64,000 nt of DNA, from contig NZ_BBWQ01000024.1 in NCBI RefSeq assembly GCF_001463885.1, positions 1 to 64,000 of the forward strand, in the 5' to 3' direction. Shown piece after piece: positions 27,032-35,720 of this stretch (the first letter of the stretch is position 1; each line of letters opens with the position of its first letter). The translations under genes and the position numbers were made by a program. The notes below the pieces were generated by a model, which was given only the letters and a program-made list of their open reading frames with translations, did not search any database and was not told where the DNA came from. This DNA is from Aureimonas altamirensis. GTDB lineage: Bacteria; Pseudomonadota; Alphaproteobacteria; Rhizobiales; Rhizobiaceae.

Positions 27032-28342
27032 TCAGGCAGCCTGCCGCGCCACCTGCTTGGCCGCCTCATCGCGCACTTCGTCGACCATTGGCAGCGACGG
27101 CGCAACATGGTGGCCGCCGGACATGTCGCCGGCCAGCTCCGCCGCGATGGTGTCGGCGGTGATGGCCGACAGAGTCCAGCCAAGATGGCCGTGGCCGGTG
27201 TTGTAGTAGACCCCCTTCGCATGGCCGCGTCCGACGCGGGGCAGCATGTCGGGCATCATCGGCCGCAGGCCCGCCCACGGCACGGACGAAGCCGTCGACA
27301 CGCGGGGGAAGCGATGGCGGCACCATTCGACCAGCGGCCGGATGCGATCCATTTTGATATCGCGGTTGTATCCGGCAAATTCGGCCGTACCGGCGATCCG
27401 CAGGCGATTGCGGCCGAGGCGGCTGGTGACGATCTTGGCCTTGTCGTCCAGAAGGCTGACCCAGGGAGCGCCTTGCTGGCTTTCATGATCCTCGAGATTG
27501 ACGGTGATCGAATAGCCCTTCACCGGATAGATGTTGACCCGGTCTCCCAGCATGGAAGCGAACCGGCGGCTTTCGACGCCCGCGCAGATGACGACGGCGT
27601 CGTAGCGCTGGTCGGTGGCCTCGGGCCCGCCGGCCACGACGCTGGAGACGGTCACGCCCTCGGGGCCATGCCGCAGCTTCGTTACATCCGCTTCGTAGAC
27701 GAAGGTGACGCCCTTGCGGCGGCAGGCATCGGCCAGCCCGCGCGTATAGCGGTGGATATCGCCGGTGAAGTCGCTTTCGGTGAAGAAACCGCCATAGAAC
27801 TTACCCGCAAGGGCGGGCTCGATCTCGTGGATTTCGCTGTCACCCAAGGTGCGGCGGTCGAGCCCGCCCTGCTTGTAGAGCCGGCTGACGCGGCTCGCAT
27901 GCTCGAATTCGGACTTGGATTCGTAGACGTGCAGGATACCGCGCTTCTCGACGTCGAAGCCGAAGCCTTCGGCCTCGGCCATCTCCAGCAGATGACGGCG
28001 CGCGGCGATCGCCATCTTCACGGTGGCGATGGTGTTTTCTTCATAGTTGCGGGCGGCCAGGACGAACTCCGCCATCCAGGACAGCTTGTGCCAGGTCGGC
28101 GCCGGATGCACCAGCAGCGGCGCATCCTTCTTCAGCATCCATTTCACGCCCTTGATGAAGGTGGAGGGCGAGTTCCAGACCTCGGCGTTGGACGCCGAAA
28201 GCTGTCCGCCGTTGGCAAAGGACGTTTCCATGGCGGCATAGGGGTTCCGGTCGAAGACCGTAACGTCCAGGCCCTGCTTCATGAGCTTGTAAGCGGTTGT
28301 TACGCCGGTAATACCGGCGCCGATGACGGCAACTGAGGTCAC
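27032..28342 (-). CDS. dadA: D-amino-acid dehydrogenase-like FAD oxidoreductase, under a glycine riboswitch
   Basis: The 436-residue DAO-superfamily flavoenzyme has FAD-binding VAVIGAGITGVTTAYKLM at the start, a conserved NGGQLSASNAEVW motif, and a C-terminal GHGHLGWTLSAITA. DadA-type enzymes deaminate D-amino acids to keto acids, feeding electrons to the membrane chain. GTG at 28342 is chosen because GAAAGGATCT precedes it; a longer frame to 28390 would read through the second aptamer of the riboswitch. The glycine riboswitch suggests that glycine itself, or a glycine-linked amino acid, is the physiological substrate. That is inference. Confidence 0.88.
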   Translation of the reverse strand: MTSVAVIGAGITGVTTAYKLMKQGLDVTVFDRNPYAAMETSFANGGQLSASNAEVWNSPSTFIKGVKWMLKKDAPLLVHPAPTWHKLSWMAEFVLAARNYEENTIATVKMAIAARRHLLEMAEAEGFGFDVEKRGILHVYESKSEFEHASRVSRLYKQGGLDRRTLGDSEIHEIEPALAGKFYGGFFTESDFTGDIHRYTRGLADACRRKGVTFVYEADVTKLRHGPEGVTVSSVVAGGPEATDQRYDAVVICAGVESRRFASMLGDRVNIYPVKGYSITVNLEDHESQQGAPWVSLLDDKAKIVTSRLGRNRLRIAGTAEFAGYNRDIKMDRIRPLVEWCRHRFPRVSTASSVPWAGLRPMMPDMLPRVGRGHAKGVYYNTGHGHLGWTLSAITADTIAAELAGDMSGGHHVAPSLPMVDEVRDEAAKQVARQAA

Positions 28343-28384
28343 GACAGATCCTTTCGGCCGCGGTTGCGCGGCGCTGACTGCGTG

Positions 28385-28567
28385 CCCCATCCGTCATTGG
28401 CCTGAGAGCTTCACGTGGCAGGAGTCAGTCCCACAACGCTTTCTCCTTCGGCGGGGCGCGTTGCCGCGACCACTCTCCGGATATTTTTACGCCGCGCGGT
28501 CCTTCTGCCTGAGAGATTCCGGGGCGGTTGCTCCTTCGGCGCTGGCCGTTAAAGGCCAGTCTCTCCC
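28385..28567 (-). ncRNA. Tandem glycine riboswitch
   Basis: Read on the minus strand there are two aptamers in series. The first runs from GGGAGAG (28567) through GCCGAAGGAGCAA to CUCUCAGGCAGAAGGAC. The second runs from GGAGAG (28478) through GCCGAAGGAGAAA to CUCUCAGGCCAAUGACGG. These are the hallmark conserved blocks of the glycine riboswitch, joined by a short linker. It lies in the leader of the dadA-like gene, ending about 43 bases before the chosen start, so it may act on translation or an early terminator. Confidence 0.95.
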
Positions 28568-28586
28568 GCAAGCGGCGTGTAGGGAC

Positions 28587-28615
28587 TTTATACACATTGC
28601 CGCACCGAGCGGCAA
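28587..28615 (-). promoter_or_regulatory. Sigma-70-type promoter for the riboswitch transcript
   Basis: On the minus strand, TTGCCG (28615-28610) and TATAAA (28592-28587) are separated by 17 bases. Transcription would start around 28580, just ahead of the first aptamer. Confidence 0.65.
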
Positions 28616-28667
28616 GATTAACTTTTAGGCACTATCCGAACGCGCCTACTAAATCACTGGTTGCAAA

Positions 28668-29702
28668 TCAGCCGATGCGGCTGCCGTCGCGGTCGAAATG
28701 ATGCAGGCTTTCGATATCCGCGACCGCCGTGAAGGCCGCCCCGATATCGCGCCGCTGATAGCCGGGCATGCGCACCGCGATCGGCGCCGTCAGCCCCTCG
28801 CGCATCCCATAAAGATAGGTTTCCGCTCCGACCACCTCGACCGCACTGACATTGAGATCGAGCCCGATTTCCCCCGCGCCCGCACGCTCGGCAAGGCGCA
28901 TATGCTCCGGCCGCACCCCGATGGTTGCCGCTGTGGCCGGCTGGCCGGCCAGGCCGGACAGGACAGCCGTCGGCACGAGGTTCATGGCCGGAGACCCGAT
29001 GAAGCTGGCAACGAAAAGGCTGGCCGGTCGCTCGTAGACATCCAGCGGCGTGCCGACCTGCTCGATCCGCCCGCCATTCAGCACCACCAGCCTGTCGGCC
29101 AGCGTCATGGCCTCGAGCTGGTCATGGGTGACATAGAGGCTTGTGGTGCCGAGGCGGGCCTGCAACGCCCGGATCTCGGCCCGCATCTGCACCCGCAGCT
29201 TGGCATCCAGGTTGGATAGCGGCTCGTCGAACAGAAAGGCTGCCGGCTCCCGCACGATGGCGCGCCCCATGGCCACGCGCTGCCGCTGGCCGCCCGACAA
29301 TTGACGCGGCTTGCGATCGAGAAAATCGGAAATCTCCAGGATCGCGGCGGTCGCGGCGATTCGCTTCTCGATCTCGGCCTTCGGCGTCTTGCGGTTGCGC
29401 AGGCCGTAGGCAAGATTCTGGCGCACGCTCATATGCGGATACAGAGCATAATTCTGGAACACCATGGCGATGTCCCTGTCGGCGGGCTCCACCTCGTTGA
29501 CGAGCCGATCGCCGATCCGGCACTCGCCACTGGTGATGGTTTCCAGCCCGGCCACCATGCGCAGCAATGTCGACTTGCCACAGCCGGATGGGCCGACGAG
29601 CACGACGAACTCGCCATCCGCAACGTCGAGGGAAATGCCCTTAACCGCCTCCTGCCCACCGGGATAGACCTTGCGGACCGTGTCCAGAACGATGGACGCC
29701 AT
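28668..29702 (-). CDS. ugpC: sn-glycerol-3-phosphate-type ABC transporter ATP-binding protein
   Basis: The 344-residue ATPase of the MalK/UgpC class has Walker [10 protein letters not shown] near residue 37, signature [14 protein letters not shown], Walker [14 protein letters not shown], and a C-terminal TOBE domain (MAIGVRPEH-like, [14 protein letters not shown]). It is the last gene of ugpBAEC, 3 bases after ugpE. It energises uptake through UgpA/UgpE. The substrate is inferred from the binding protein and the PHO box upstream of the operon. Confidence 0.9.
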   Translation of the reverse strand: MASIVLDTVRKVYPGGQEAVKGISLDVADGEFVVLVGPSGCGKSTLLRMVAGLETITSGECRIGDRLVNEVEPADRDIAMVFQNYALYPHMSVRQNLAYGLRNRKTPKAEIEKRIAATAAILEISDFLDRKPRQLSGGQRQRVAMGRAIVREPAAFLFDEPLSNLDAKLRVQMRAEIRALQARLGTTSLYVTHDQLEAMTLADRLVVLNGGRIEQVGTPLDVYERPASLFVASFIGSPAMNLVPTAVLSGLAGQPATAATIGVRPEHMRLAERAGAGEIGLDLNVSAVEVVGAETYLYGMREGLTAPIAVRMPGYQRRDIGAAFTAVADIESLHHFDRDGSRIG

Positions 29703-29705
29703 TTC

Positions 29706-30554
29706 CTATTTCTCCGTTTCGGTAAGGCCGCGCACGAACAGCTTCTGCATGGCGATGACGACGATGACCGGCGGCAGCATGGCCATCACGGCGACGCCCA
29801 TGACGAGGTTCCACACCGGTTCCGAATCGACGGCCCGCGCGATGCGCTGGATGCCCATGACGACGGTGTAGTAATCGGGCTGGGTAGTGACGAGCAGCGG
29901 CCAGAGATACTGGTTCCATCCGTAGACGAACAGGATGACGAACAGCGCCGCCGTCGAGGTGCGGGTAAGCGGTATGACGATGTCCCACAGGAACTTCAGC
30001 GGCCCGGCTCCGTCTATGCGCGCCGCCTCCAGCATTTCGTCCGGAATGGACAGGAAGACCTGGCGGTACAGGAACGTCGCCGTCGCGCTGGCGATCAGCG
30101 GCACGACGAGCCCCGCATAGGAGTTCAGCAGCCCCATCCCCGCCACGACCTGGAATGTCGGAACGATGCGCACTTCCACCGGGAGCATCAGGGTCATGAA
30201 GATCGCCCAGAAGGCCACCATGCGGAAGCGGAAGCGGAAGTAGACGATGGCGAAGGCCGACAGGATGCAGATGACGATCTTGCCGAAGGCGACCCCGAGC
30301 GCCATCACCAGCGAATTCAGCATCATCGGCAGCACCGGCGGCAGACCGTTGCGGCTGGCTCCGTCCGACAGGATCAAGCTGTAATTCGTCCACAGCTCGC
30401 CACCCGGCCAGAACGGCGCGATGCCGCTGTTGAGGCGGAACGAGGTGTGGGTGGATGCAACGAAGGCGATCCAGACGGGAAACAGCACCAAAGCGACCCC
30501 GAGAATCAGGATCGCATGGGTAAGGAACGTATAGAAGGGGCGGTTTTCGACCAT
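29706..30554 (-). CDS. ugpE: ABC transporter permease, UgpE-type
   Basis: The 282-residue membrane protein has about six TM segments and the MalG-type EAA loop (EAARIDGAGPLKFLWDIVIP) that docks on the ATPase. The start MVENRPFYTFLTHAIL at 30554 precedes TM1. It follows ugpA by 14 bases. Together with UgpA it forms the transmembrane channel. Confidence 0.9.
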   Translation of the reverse strand: MVENRPFYTFLTHAILILGVALVLFPVWIAFVASTHTSFRLNSGIAPFWPGGELWTNYSLILSDGASRNGLPPVLPMMLNSLVMALGVAFGKIVICILSAFAIVYFRFRFRMVAFWAIFMTLMLPVEVRIVPTFQVVAGMGLLNSYAGLVVPLIASATATFLYRQVFLSIPDEMLEAARIDGAGPLKFLWDIVIPLTRTSTAALFVILFVYGWNQYLWPLLVTTQPDYYTVVMGIQRIARAVDSEPVWNLVMGVAVMAMLPPVIVVIAMQKLFVRGLTETEK

Positions 30555-30568
30555 GGTTCGGCGCCTCG

Positions 30569-31453
30569 TCAGTAATGTACGCGCCGTTCCACGAAGCGGA
30601 ACTGCACCACGGTCAGAAGGATCACCACGAGCGTCAGCACGACCGACTGGGCGGCGGACGAACCGAAATTCTGCCCGAGGAACCCGTCGGTGTAGGCCTG
30701 GTAGACCAATGTCGTCGTCTGGCGGCCGGGCCCGCCCTCCGTCGTCGTATCGATGATGCCGAACGTGTCGAAGAAGGCGTAGACCATGTTGACGACCGAC
30801 AGGAAGAAGATCGTCGGCGACAGCATCGGCAGGGTAATGGTGAAGAACCGCTTGGTCGGACCGGCGCCGTCGATGGCCGCCGCCTCGATCAGCGAGCGCG
30901 GAATGGACTGCAGGCCGGCCAGGAAGAAGATGAAATTGTAGGAAACCTGCGCCCAGCTTGCGGCGATGATGGTGAGCAGCAAAGCCTGGTTGCCATTGGT
31001 GAAGTGGTTCCAGCTCATGCCGAATCCGCGCAGCGTATAGGCAAGGATGCCGACCGAAGGGTTGAACAGGAACCACCAGAGAACGCCCGCCACCGCCGGC
31101 GCCACGGCATAGGGCCAGATGAGCAGCGTCGAATAGGTGGTTCGGCTGCGGATCATCCTGTCCACCGCCGAGGCGAAGGCCAGCGAGACGCACAGCGTGA
31201 TGATGGCGACGGAGGCGGCGAAGATCGCCGTTACCTGCACCGATTCCCAGTAGCGCGCCGAACGGAACAGCGCCGTGAAATTATCCCACCCGACGAACCG
31301 CTCACCGAAGCCGAAGGCGTCCGAGCGATGCATGGATTGCCGCACGGCCTGGATGGCCGGCCAGAAGAAGAAGATCGCGGTGATCGCAAGCTGCGGCGCA
31401 AGCAGCAGGACGGGCAACGCGGTGCCGCCGAAGGTGACGCGCTTCTGTGCCAT
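30569..31453 (-). CDS. ugpA: ABC transporter permease, UgpA-type
   Basis: The 294-residue MalF-type permease has TM1 at VLLLAPQLAITAIFFFWPAI, a UgpA-like N-terminal SDAFGFGERFVGWDNFTALF segment, and the EAA loop EAAAIDGAGPTKRFFTITLP. It is separated from ugpB by 90 bases that contain a strong hairpin, so the permease genes may be expressed less than the binding protein. Confidence 0.9.
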   Translation of the reverse strand: MAQKRVTFGGTALPVLLLAPQLAITAIFFFWPAIQAVRQSMHRSDAFGFGERFVGWDNFTALFRSARYWESVQVTAIFAASVAIITLCVSLAFASAVDRMIRSRTTYSTLLIWPYAVAPAVAGVLWWFLFNPSVGILAYTLRGFGMSWNHFTNGNQALLLTIIAASWAQVSYNFIFFLAGLQSIPRSLIEAAAIDGAGPTKRFFTITLPMLSPTIFFLSVVNMVYAFFDTFGIIDTTTEGGPGRQTTTLVYQAYTDGFLGQNFGSSAAQSVVLTLVVILLTVVQFRFVERRVHY

Positions 31454-31495
31454 GCGGCCCCTGCCTCCCTCTTTCTCAGGACGAATGATGTGGAT

Positions 31496-31521
31496 GGGCC
31501 GCCGCCATTCGGCGACGGCCC
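31496..31521 (-). terminator. Intercistronic hairpin after ugpB
   Basis: On the minus strand GGGCCGTCGCC pairs with GGCGGCGGCCC (one G-T pair) around a GAAT loop, 23 bases after the ugpB stop. No T-run follows, so it is more likely an mRNA-stabilising or attenuating hairpin than a full terminator. Confidence 0.6.
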
Positions 31522-31543
31522 GGCTTGCGATTGGCGGTACCGC

Positions 31544-32863
31544 TTACTGGTTCTGGGACTCGAACTCGCGCAGCATCTCGTTGCCGCGCTCCTGTGCCGA
31601 CTTGACCGCATCTTCGGCGCTCTTCTGGCCCCCGAGGGCGGCCTCGAGCTCTTCCTCGAACATGGTGCGGATCTGGACGTAATTGCCGAACCTCAACCCA
31701 CGCGAGTTTTCGGTCGGCGTGTTCAGCGTCACTTCCTTGATGGCCGTGTCGGCGCCGGGGTTCTTGTCGTAGAAGCCGGACGCCTTCGTTGCGTCATAGG
31801 CCGCCTGCGTTATCGGCAGGTAGCCCGTGCTCTGGTGCCACTCGCCCTGGATATCCGGCTGCGACAGGAACGTCAGGAACTGCGCGACGCCCTTGTAGCT
31901 GTCTTCGTCCTTGCCGCGCAGAACCCACAGCGAGGCCCCGCCGATGATGGAATTCTGTGGCGCACCCTCGATGTCGTCGTAATAGGGCATCATGCCGTAG
32001 CCGACGTCGAAATCGGCATTGGCCGAAATGGAAGCGCGCCCGCCGGACGATTCCAGCAGCATCGCGCATTCGCCGGAATTGAAGGAAGGCCCGGCCGTAT
32101 TGGTGCGCCCGCGATACTGATAGGCGCCACCCTTCTGCCACTCGACCAGATTGGCCCAGTGCTTGCCGACAAGGCCCGCTTCCTCGAAATTGAAGACCGC
32201 GTCGAAGCCCGCCATGCCGTTCTGCTGCGTGGCGATCGGCTTGTTGTGCCAGGCCGAAAGATTTTCGAGGTTCACCCAGGCTGGCCAGGTGCTGGTGAAG
32301 CCGCAGGTCTTGGTGCCCGAGCTGACGATCTTCTGCGCCGCTTCGGCCAGTTCGCCCCATGTCTTGGGCGGCTGCGAGGCGTCGAGGCCGGCGGCTTCGA
32401 AGGCATCCTTGTTGTAGTACAGGATGACGGACGAGGAATTGAACGGGAAGGACAGAAGTTCGCCGTCGCCTGTCTGGTAATAGCCGGTGACGGCCGGCAG
32501 ATAGCTGGCCGGATCGAAGGCTTCGCCCGTGTCCGTCATCAACTCCTGCACGGGGTAGACGGCATCGCGCGCCGCCATGAAGGTGCCGGTGCCGACCTCG
32601 AACACCTGCAGGATGTGCGGTTGCTCGCCCGCGCGGAAGGCCGCGATGGCCGCCGTCATCGATTCGGGGTAGGTGCCGCGGTAAAGCGGTACGACCTTGT
32701 AGTCGGACTGGCTTTCGTTGAAGCGGCTCGCAAGCCCCTCGAGCTTCTGCCCGAGCTCGCCCGCCATGGAGTGCCACCACTGGATTTCGGTCTGCGCGGC
32801 AGCCTGGCCGGCCATCGACAAGAGCGCGGCCATCGCCGCCCCCATTACCCCGATTTTCTTCAT
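31544..32863 (-). CDS. ugpB: ABC transporter substrate-binding protein, UgpB-type (glycerol-3-phosphate)
   Basis: The 439-residue protein has a signal peptide (MKKIGVMGAAMAALLSMAGQ, cleavage after AAAQ). The mature start TEIQWWHSMAGELGQKLEGL and VVPLYRGTYPESMTAAIAAF closely follow UgpB, which binds sn-glycerol-3-phosphate and glycerophosphodiesters in the periplasm. The first gene of ugpBAEC, it is preceded by a PHO box, which supports a role in phosphate scavenging. Confidence 0.92.
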   Translation of the reverse strand: MKKIGVMGAAMAALLSMAGQAAAQTEIQWWHSMAGELGQKLEGLASRFNESQSDYKVVPLYRGTYPESMTAAIAAFRAGEQPHILQVFEVGTGTFMAARDAVYPVQELMTDTGEAFDPASYLPAVTGYYQTGDGELLSFPFNSSSVILYYNKDAFEAAGLDASQPPKTWGELAEAAQKIVSSGTKTCGFTSTWPAWVNLENLSAWHNKPIATQQNGMAGFDAVFNFEEAGLVGKHWANLVEWQKGGAYQYRGRTNTAGPSFNSGECAMLLESSGGRASISANADFDVGYGMMPYYDDIEGAPQNSIIGGASLWVLRGKDEDSYKGVAQFLTFLSQPDIQGEWHQSTGYLPITQAAYDATKASGFYDKNPGADTAIKEVTLNTPTENSRGLRFGNYVQIRTMFEEELEAALGGQKSAEDAVKSAQERGNEMLREFESQNQ

Positions 32864-32931
32864 AAGTTCCGTTCTCCCAATGCTGCGACCCTTTACGGTC
32901 CTGCCGGTGGGCTCCTCCTAGCCCATGCCGA

Positions 32932-32971
32932 CAAACAGCTTGGTGACAAACCTAAGATAGTTTTATGACAG
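32932..32971 (-). promoter_or_regulatory. PHO box (PhoB binding site) of the ugp operon
   Basis: On the minus strand four 7-base direct repeats occur at exact 11-base spacing: CTGTCAT (32971), CTATCTT (32960), TTGTCAC (32949) and CTGTTTG (32938). The first matches the PHO half-site consensus perfectly, and the others match at 4 to 6 of 7 positions. The box ends 69 bases before ugpB. PhoB control of ugp is well established in rhizobia and enterics. Confidence 0.82.
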
Positions 32972-33033
32972 GGCAACGCCCTGAACCGTAAGTTGTATCT
33001 CCATCCACAACTCCAGCATCGCAATCGGCGCCG

Positions 33034-34545
33034 TCAGGCATCCTCGCGCGGGAATCGCTTTTCGTCCTCCAGCACGTTCAGGTCCATGTGGTTGCGCATG
33101 TAACGCTCCGAGGCGCGCTGGAGCGGCTGGTAGTCCCAGGGGTAGTAAGCCCCGTTGCGCAGCGCCGCATAGGTAATGTGTCGCCGTGCCTGGCTTTCCC
33201 GGACCGAGGCGTCGAACGCGTCGAGATTCCACAGCGCGTCGATCTGCGACGACAAGGCGTTCAACGTCGCGGCATGGGCCGGCTCGTCCGCAAGGTTGGT
33301 CAGTTCCAGCGGATCGGCGGACAGGTCGAAGAGCTGGTCCGGATCGGCCTTGCAGCGATTGAGCTTGTAGGGCCCCGACCGCAGCGACACCATCGGCGCG
33401 ATCGAGCCTTCCGCGGCATATTCCATGCGCACGGGCGGGCGGCCGCCTTGAAGCGTCTGGAACAGGGATACGCCGTCCAGCCATGGCGCCAGCGCACCCA
33501 GCGGCTGGCCCGCCATCTCCGACAAGGTCGGCATGACATCCATGGTGGAAACCGGCGTGGCGCACAGGCCGGGCGCAAGGCCGGGTGCCGCCAGCATCAG
33601 CGGCACGCGTGCCGACCCTTCGAAGAAGTTCATCTTGAACCAGAGCCCGCGCTCGCCCAGCATGTCGCCATGGTCGGATACGAAGAGTATGGCGGTGTCG
33701 TCCGCCATGCCCGTGCGCTCCAGGATGCCCAGAAGGTCGCCGATCTTTTCGTCGACATAGGAGAGGTTGGCGAAATAGGCCCGGCGCGCCCTTGCCACCA
33801 TATCCGGCGTGATATCGTAGGCTTCGTCCCGGCAGGCCGCCATCAGGCGCGCCGTGTGCGGATCCGCGTCCGGCAGTCGGCCCACCGCCGGCTGCAGCTC
33901 TGCACAGTCGGCATAAAGATCGTGGAAGCGCCGGCGGGCCACATAGGGGTCGTGCGGATGGGTGAAGGATACGGTCAGGCAGAAGGGCCGATCATCCTGC
34001 CGCCGCGCCAGATCATACAGCCGCGCCCCCGCATGGAAGGCGACCTCGTCGTCATATTCGAGCTGGTTGGTGATCTCCGCCACGCCGGCGCCGGTGACCG
34101 AACCCAGATTATGGTACCACCAGTCAATGCGCTCCCCGGGCTTCGCATAGTCGGGCGTCCAGCCGAAATCGGCGGGATAGACATCGGTCGTCAGCCGCTC
34201 CTCGAAGCCGTGCAACTGGTCCGGCCCCACGAAATGCATCTTGCCGGACAGGATCGTGCGATACCCCGCCAGGCGCAGTTGATGCGCGAAGGTCGGGATT
34301 TCGGACGAGAATTCGGCCGCGTTGTCGTAGACGCGGGTTGCCGACGGAAGCTGCCCGCTCATGAACGACGCGCGTGCCGGAGCGCAGAGCGGGCTGGCCG
34401 TGTAGGCGTTGGCGAAGCGCATGGAACGGGCGGCGAGCGCCCGCAGATGCGGAACATGCAGGAAGTCGGCGGGGCCGTCCGGAAACAAGGTGCCATTGAG
34501 CTGATCGACCATGACGATCAGGATATTCGGTCGGCGGGATGCCAT
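33034..34545 (-). CDS. betC: Choline-sulfatase
   Basis: The 503-residue type I sulfatase hydrolyses choline-O-sulfate to choline and sulfate. The formylglycine site is Cys54 in PLCAPARASFMSG. The metal-binding motif ILIVMVDQLNGTLFP is at the start, and SDHGDMLGERGLW is the second metal motif. The C-terminal block (ERYMRNHMDLNVLEDEKRFP) is characteristic of BetC. It starts 9 bases after choX. No signal peptide is present, so the enzyme is cytoplasmic. Confidence 0.95.
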   Translation of the reverse strand: MASRRPNILIVMVDQLNGTLFPDGPADFLHVPHLRALAARSMRFANAYTASPLCAPARASFMSGQLPSATRVYDNAAEFSSEIPTFAHQLRLAGYRTILSGKMHFVGPDQLHGFEERLTTDVYPADFGWTPDYAKPGERIDWWYHNLGSVTGAGVAEITNQLEYDDEVAFHAGARLYDLARRQDDRPFCLTVSFTHPHDPYVARRRFHDLYADCAELQPAVGRLPDADPHTARLMAACRDEAYDITPDMVARARRAYFANLSYVDEKIGDLLGILERTGMADDTAILFVSDHGDMLGERGLWFKMNFFEGSARVPLMLAAPGLAPGLCATPVSTMDVMPTLSEMAGQPLGALAPWLDGVSLFQTLQGGRPPVRMEYAAEGSIAPMVSLRSGPYKLNRCKADPDQLFDLSADPLELTNLADEPAHAATLNALSSQIDALWNLDAFDASVRESQARRHITYAALRNGAYYPWDYQPLQRASERYMRNHMDLNVLEDEKRFPREDA

Positions 34546-34554
34546 GCTTATGCC

Positions 34555-35487
34555 TCAGCCTCCGATCGCCGCCTTGACGGCCGGCAACCCCGGCTCTCCG
34601 GACAGCGTCGTCACCCCATCCAGCCAGCCGTCCAGAACGTCCGGATGGGCGGCCAGCCATTCGCGTGCCGCCGTCCGCGCCTCCGTCCCCTCGGCAAGCT
34701 TTGCCATCATCTCGTTTTCCATGTCGATGTTGAAAACGAGCTTCTTGAAGAAGCCGGCCGCATTGGGGCACTCGCCCGCATAACCGGTGCGGGCAAGGGT
34801 GAACACCTCGGCGCCGCCATAGTTGGGGCCGAAGAAATCGTCCGCCCCCGACAGATAGGTTATGTCGAAGCTGTTGTTCATGGGGTGCGGCGCCCAGGCC
34901 AGGAACGCGACCCACTGCTTGCGTCTTTCGGCGCGCGACACCTGCGACAGCATGCCCTGCTCGGACGAGGCCGTCAGCTCCCAGCCGGACAGGCCGAAGG
35001 CCGGATCGGCGATCATCTTCTGGATATTCTCGTTGGCGGGCGCCCCGGCCTCGATGCCATAGATGCGCGACCCGAACTTGTCGGCATGCGCCGCAAGATC
35101 CTTCACATCCTTGACGCCTTCGTCGGCGACATAGCTGGGCACGGCCAGCGTGAACTTCGCGCCTTCGAGGTTGCGCCCCAGCTCATCCGCCGCACCCTTT
35201 TCATCGAGGTCATTGCGGAAGGCCGTCTGGGCCGGCATCCAGTTGCCCAGGAAGACGTCGATCTCCTTGTTGGCCAGGGCCTGGTAGCCGATCGGCACCG
35301 ACAGGGTCTTGACGTCGGCAGTGTAGCCGAGCCCTTCCAGCACCACGGAAGCCAGTGCGTTGGTGGAGGTGATGTCGCTCCAGCCGGGATCGGACAGGCG
35401 CACCGTCGCGCAGCTTTGCGGATCGTTGGCCTGCGCCGCTCCGGCCAAGAGCAGGCTCGTCAGTGCCACGCCTATGAATCGGTTCAT
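34555..35487 (-). CDS. choX: Choline ABC transporter substrate-binding protein
   Basis: The 310-residue protein has a signal peptide (MNRFIGVALTSLLLAGAAQA). The mature part follows the ChoX/ProX type: CATVRLSDPGWSDITSTNAL, then VFLGNWMPAQTAF and WAPHPMNNSFDITYLSGADD, which hold the aromatic residues that cage the quaternary amine. ATG at 35487 is chosen because GGAG lies 8 bases upstream; an in-frame ATG at 35499 has no such site. The matching permease and ATPase (choW, choV) are absent nearby. Confidence 0.93.
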   Translation of the reverse strand: MNRFIGVALTSLLLAGAAQANDPQSCATVRLSDPGWSDITSTNALASVVLEGLGYTADVKTLSVPIGYQALANKEIDVFLGNWMPAQTAFRNDLDEKGAADELGRNLEGAKFTLAVPSYVADEGVKDVKDLAAHADKFGSRIYGIEAGAPANENIQKMIADPAFGLSGWELTASSEQGMLSQVSRAERRKQWVAFLAWAPHPMNNSFDITYLSGADDFFGPNYGGAEVFTLARTGYAGECPNAAGFFKKLVFNIDMENEMMAKLAEGTEARTAAREWLAAHPDVLDGWLDGVTTLSGEPGLPAVKAAIGG

Positions 35488-35720
35488 GACTTGCTCCATT
35501 TTGGTCGCGGCCCGGTTTCGTTGAACGAGCCTTCAATGAGGCAGAACCCACACGGTTTTCGATGCGAGAGCAACCCCAAGTTTTTGCCCTGCCCCGTTGA
35601 TGCCCATTTTACCATCTAACCGCGAACATCCGGCCATTATGCTGCACGGCACAATAAACTTGTCGCACCGCCGTTGCGCCCGTATTCTGCGACCATCGAC
35701 CGAAAGTTCGAGGAGCCCCT

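Noticed and set aside
28343-28390. Longer N-terminus for the dadA-like gene starting at 28390
   Set aside because: It would lie inside the second glycine aptamer and lacks a ribosome-binding site; the GTG at 28342 has one and starts at the FAD motif.
30575-35619. Long plus-strand open frames (several hundred codons) opposite the ugp and betC/choX genes
   Set aside because: They read antisense through well-supported genes and reflect GC-rich codon bias; their translations have no domain pattern.
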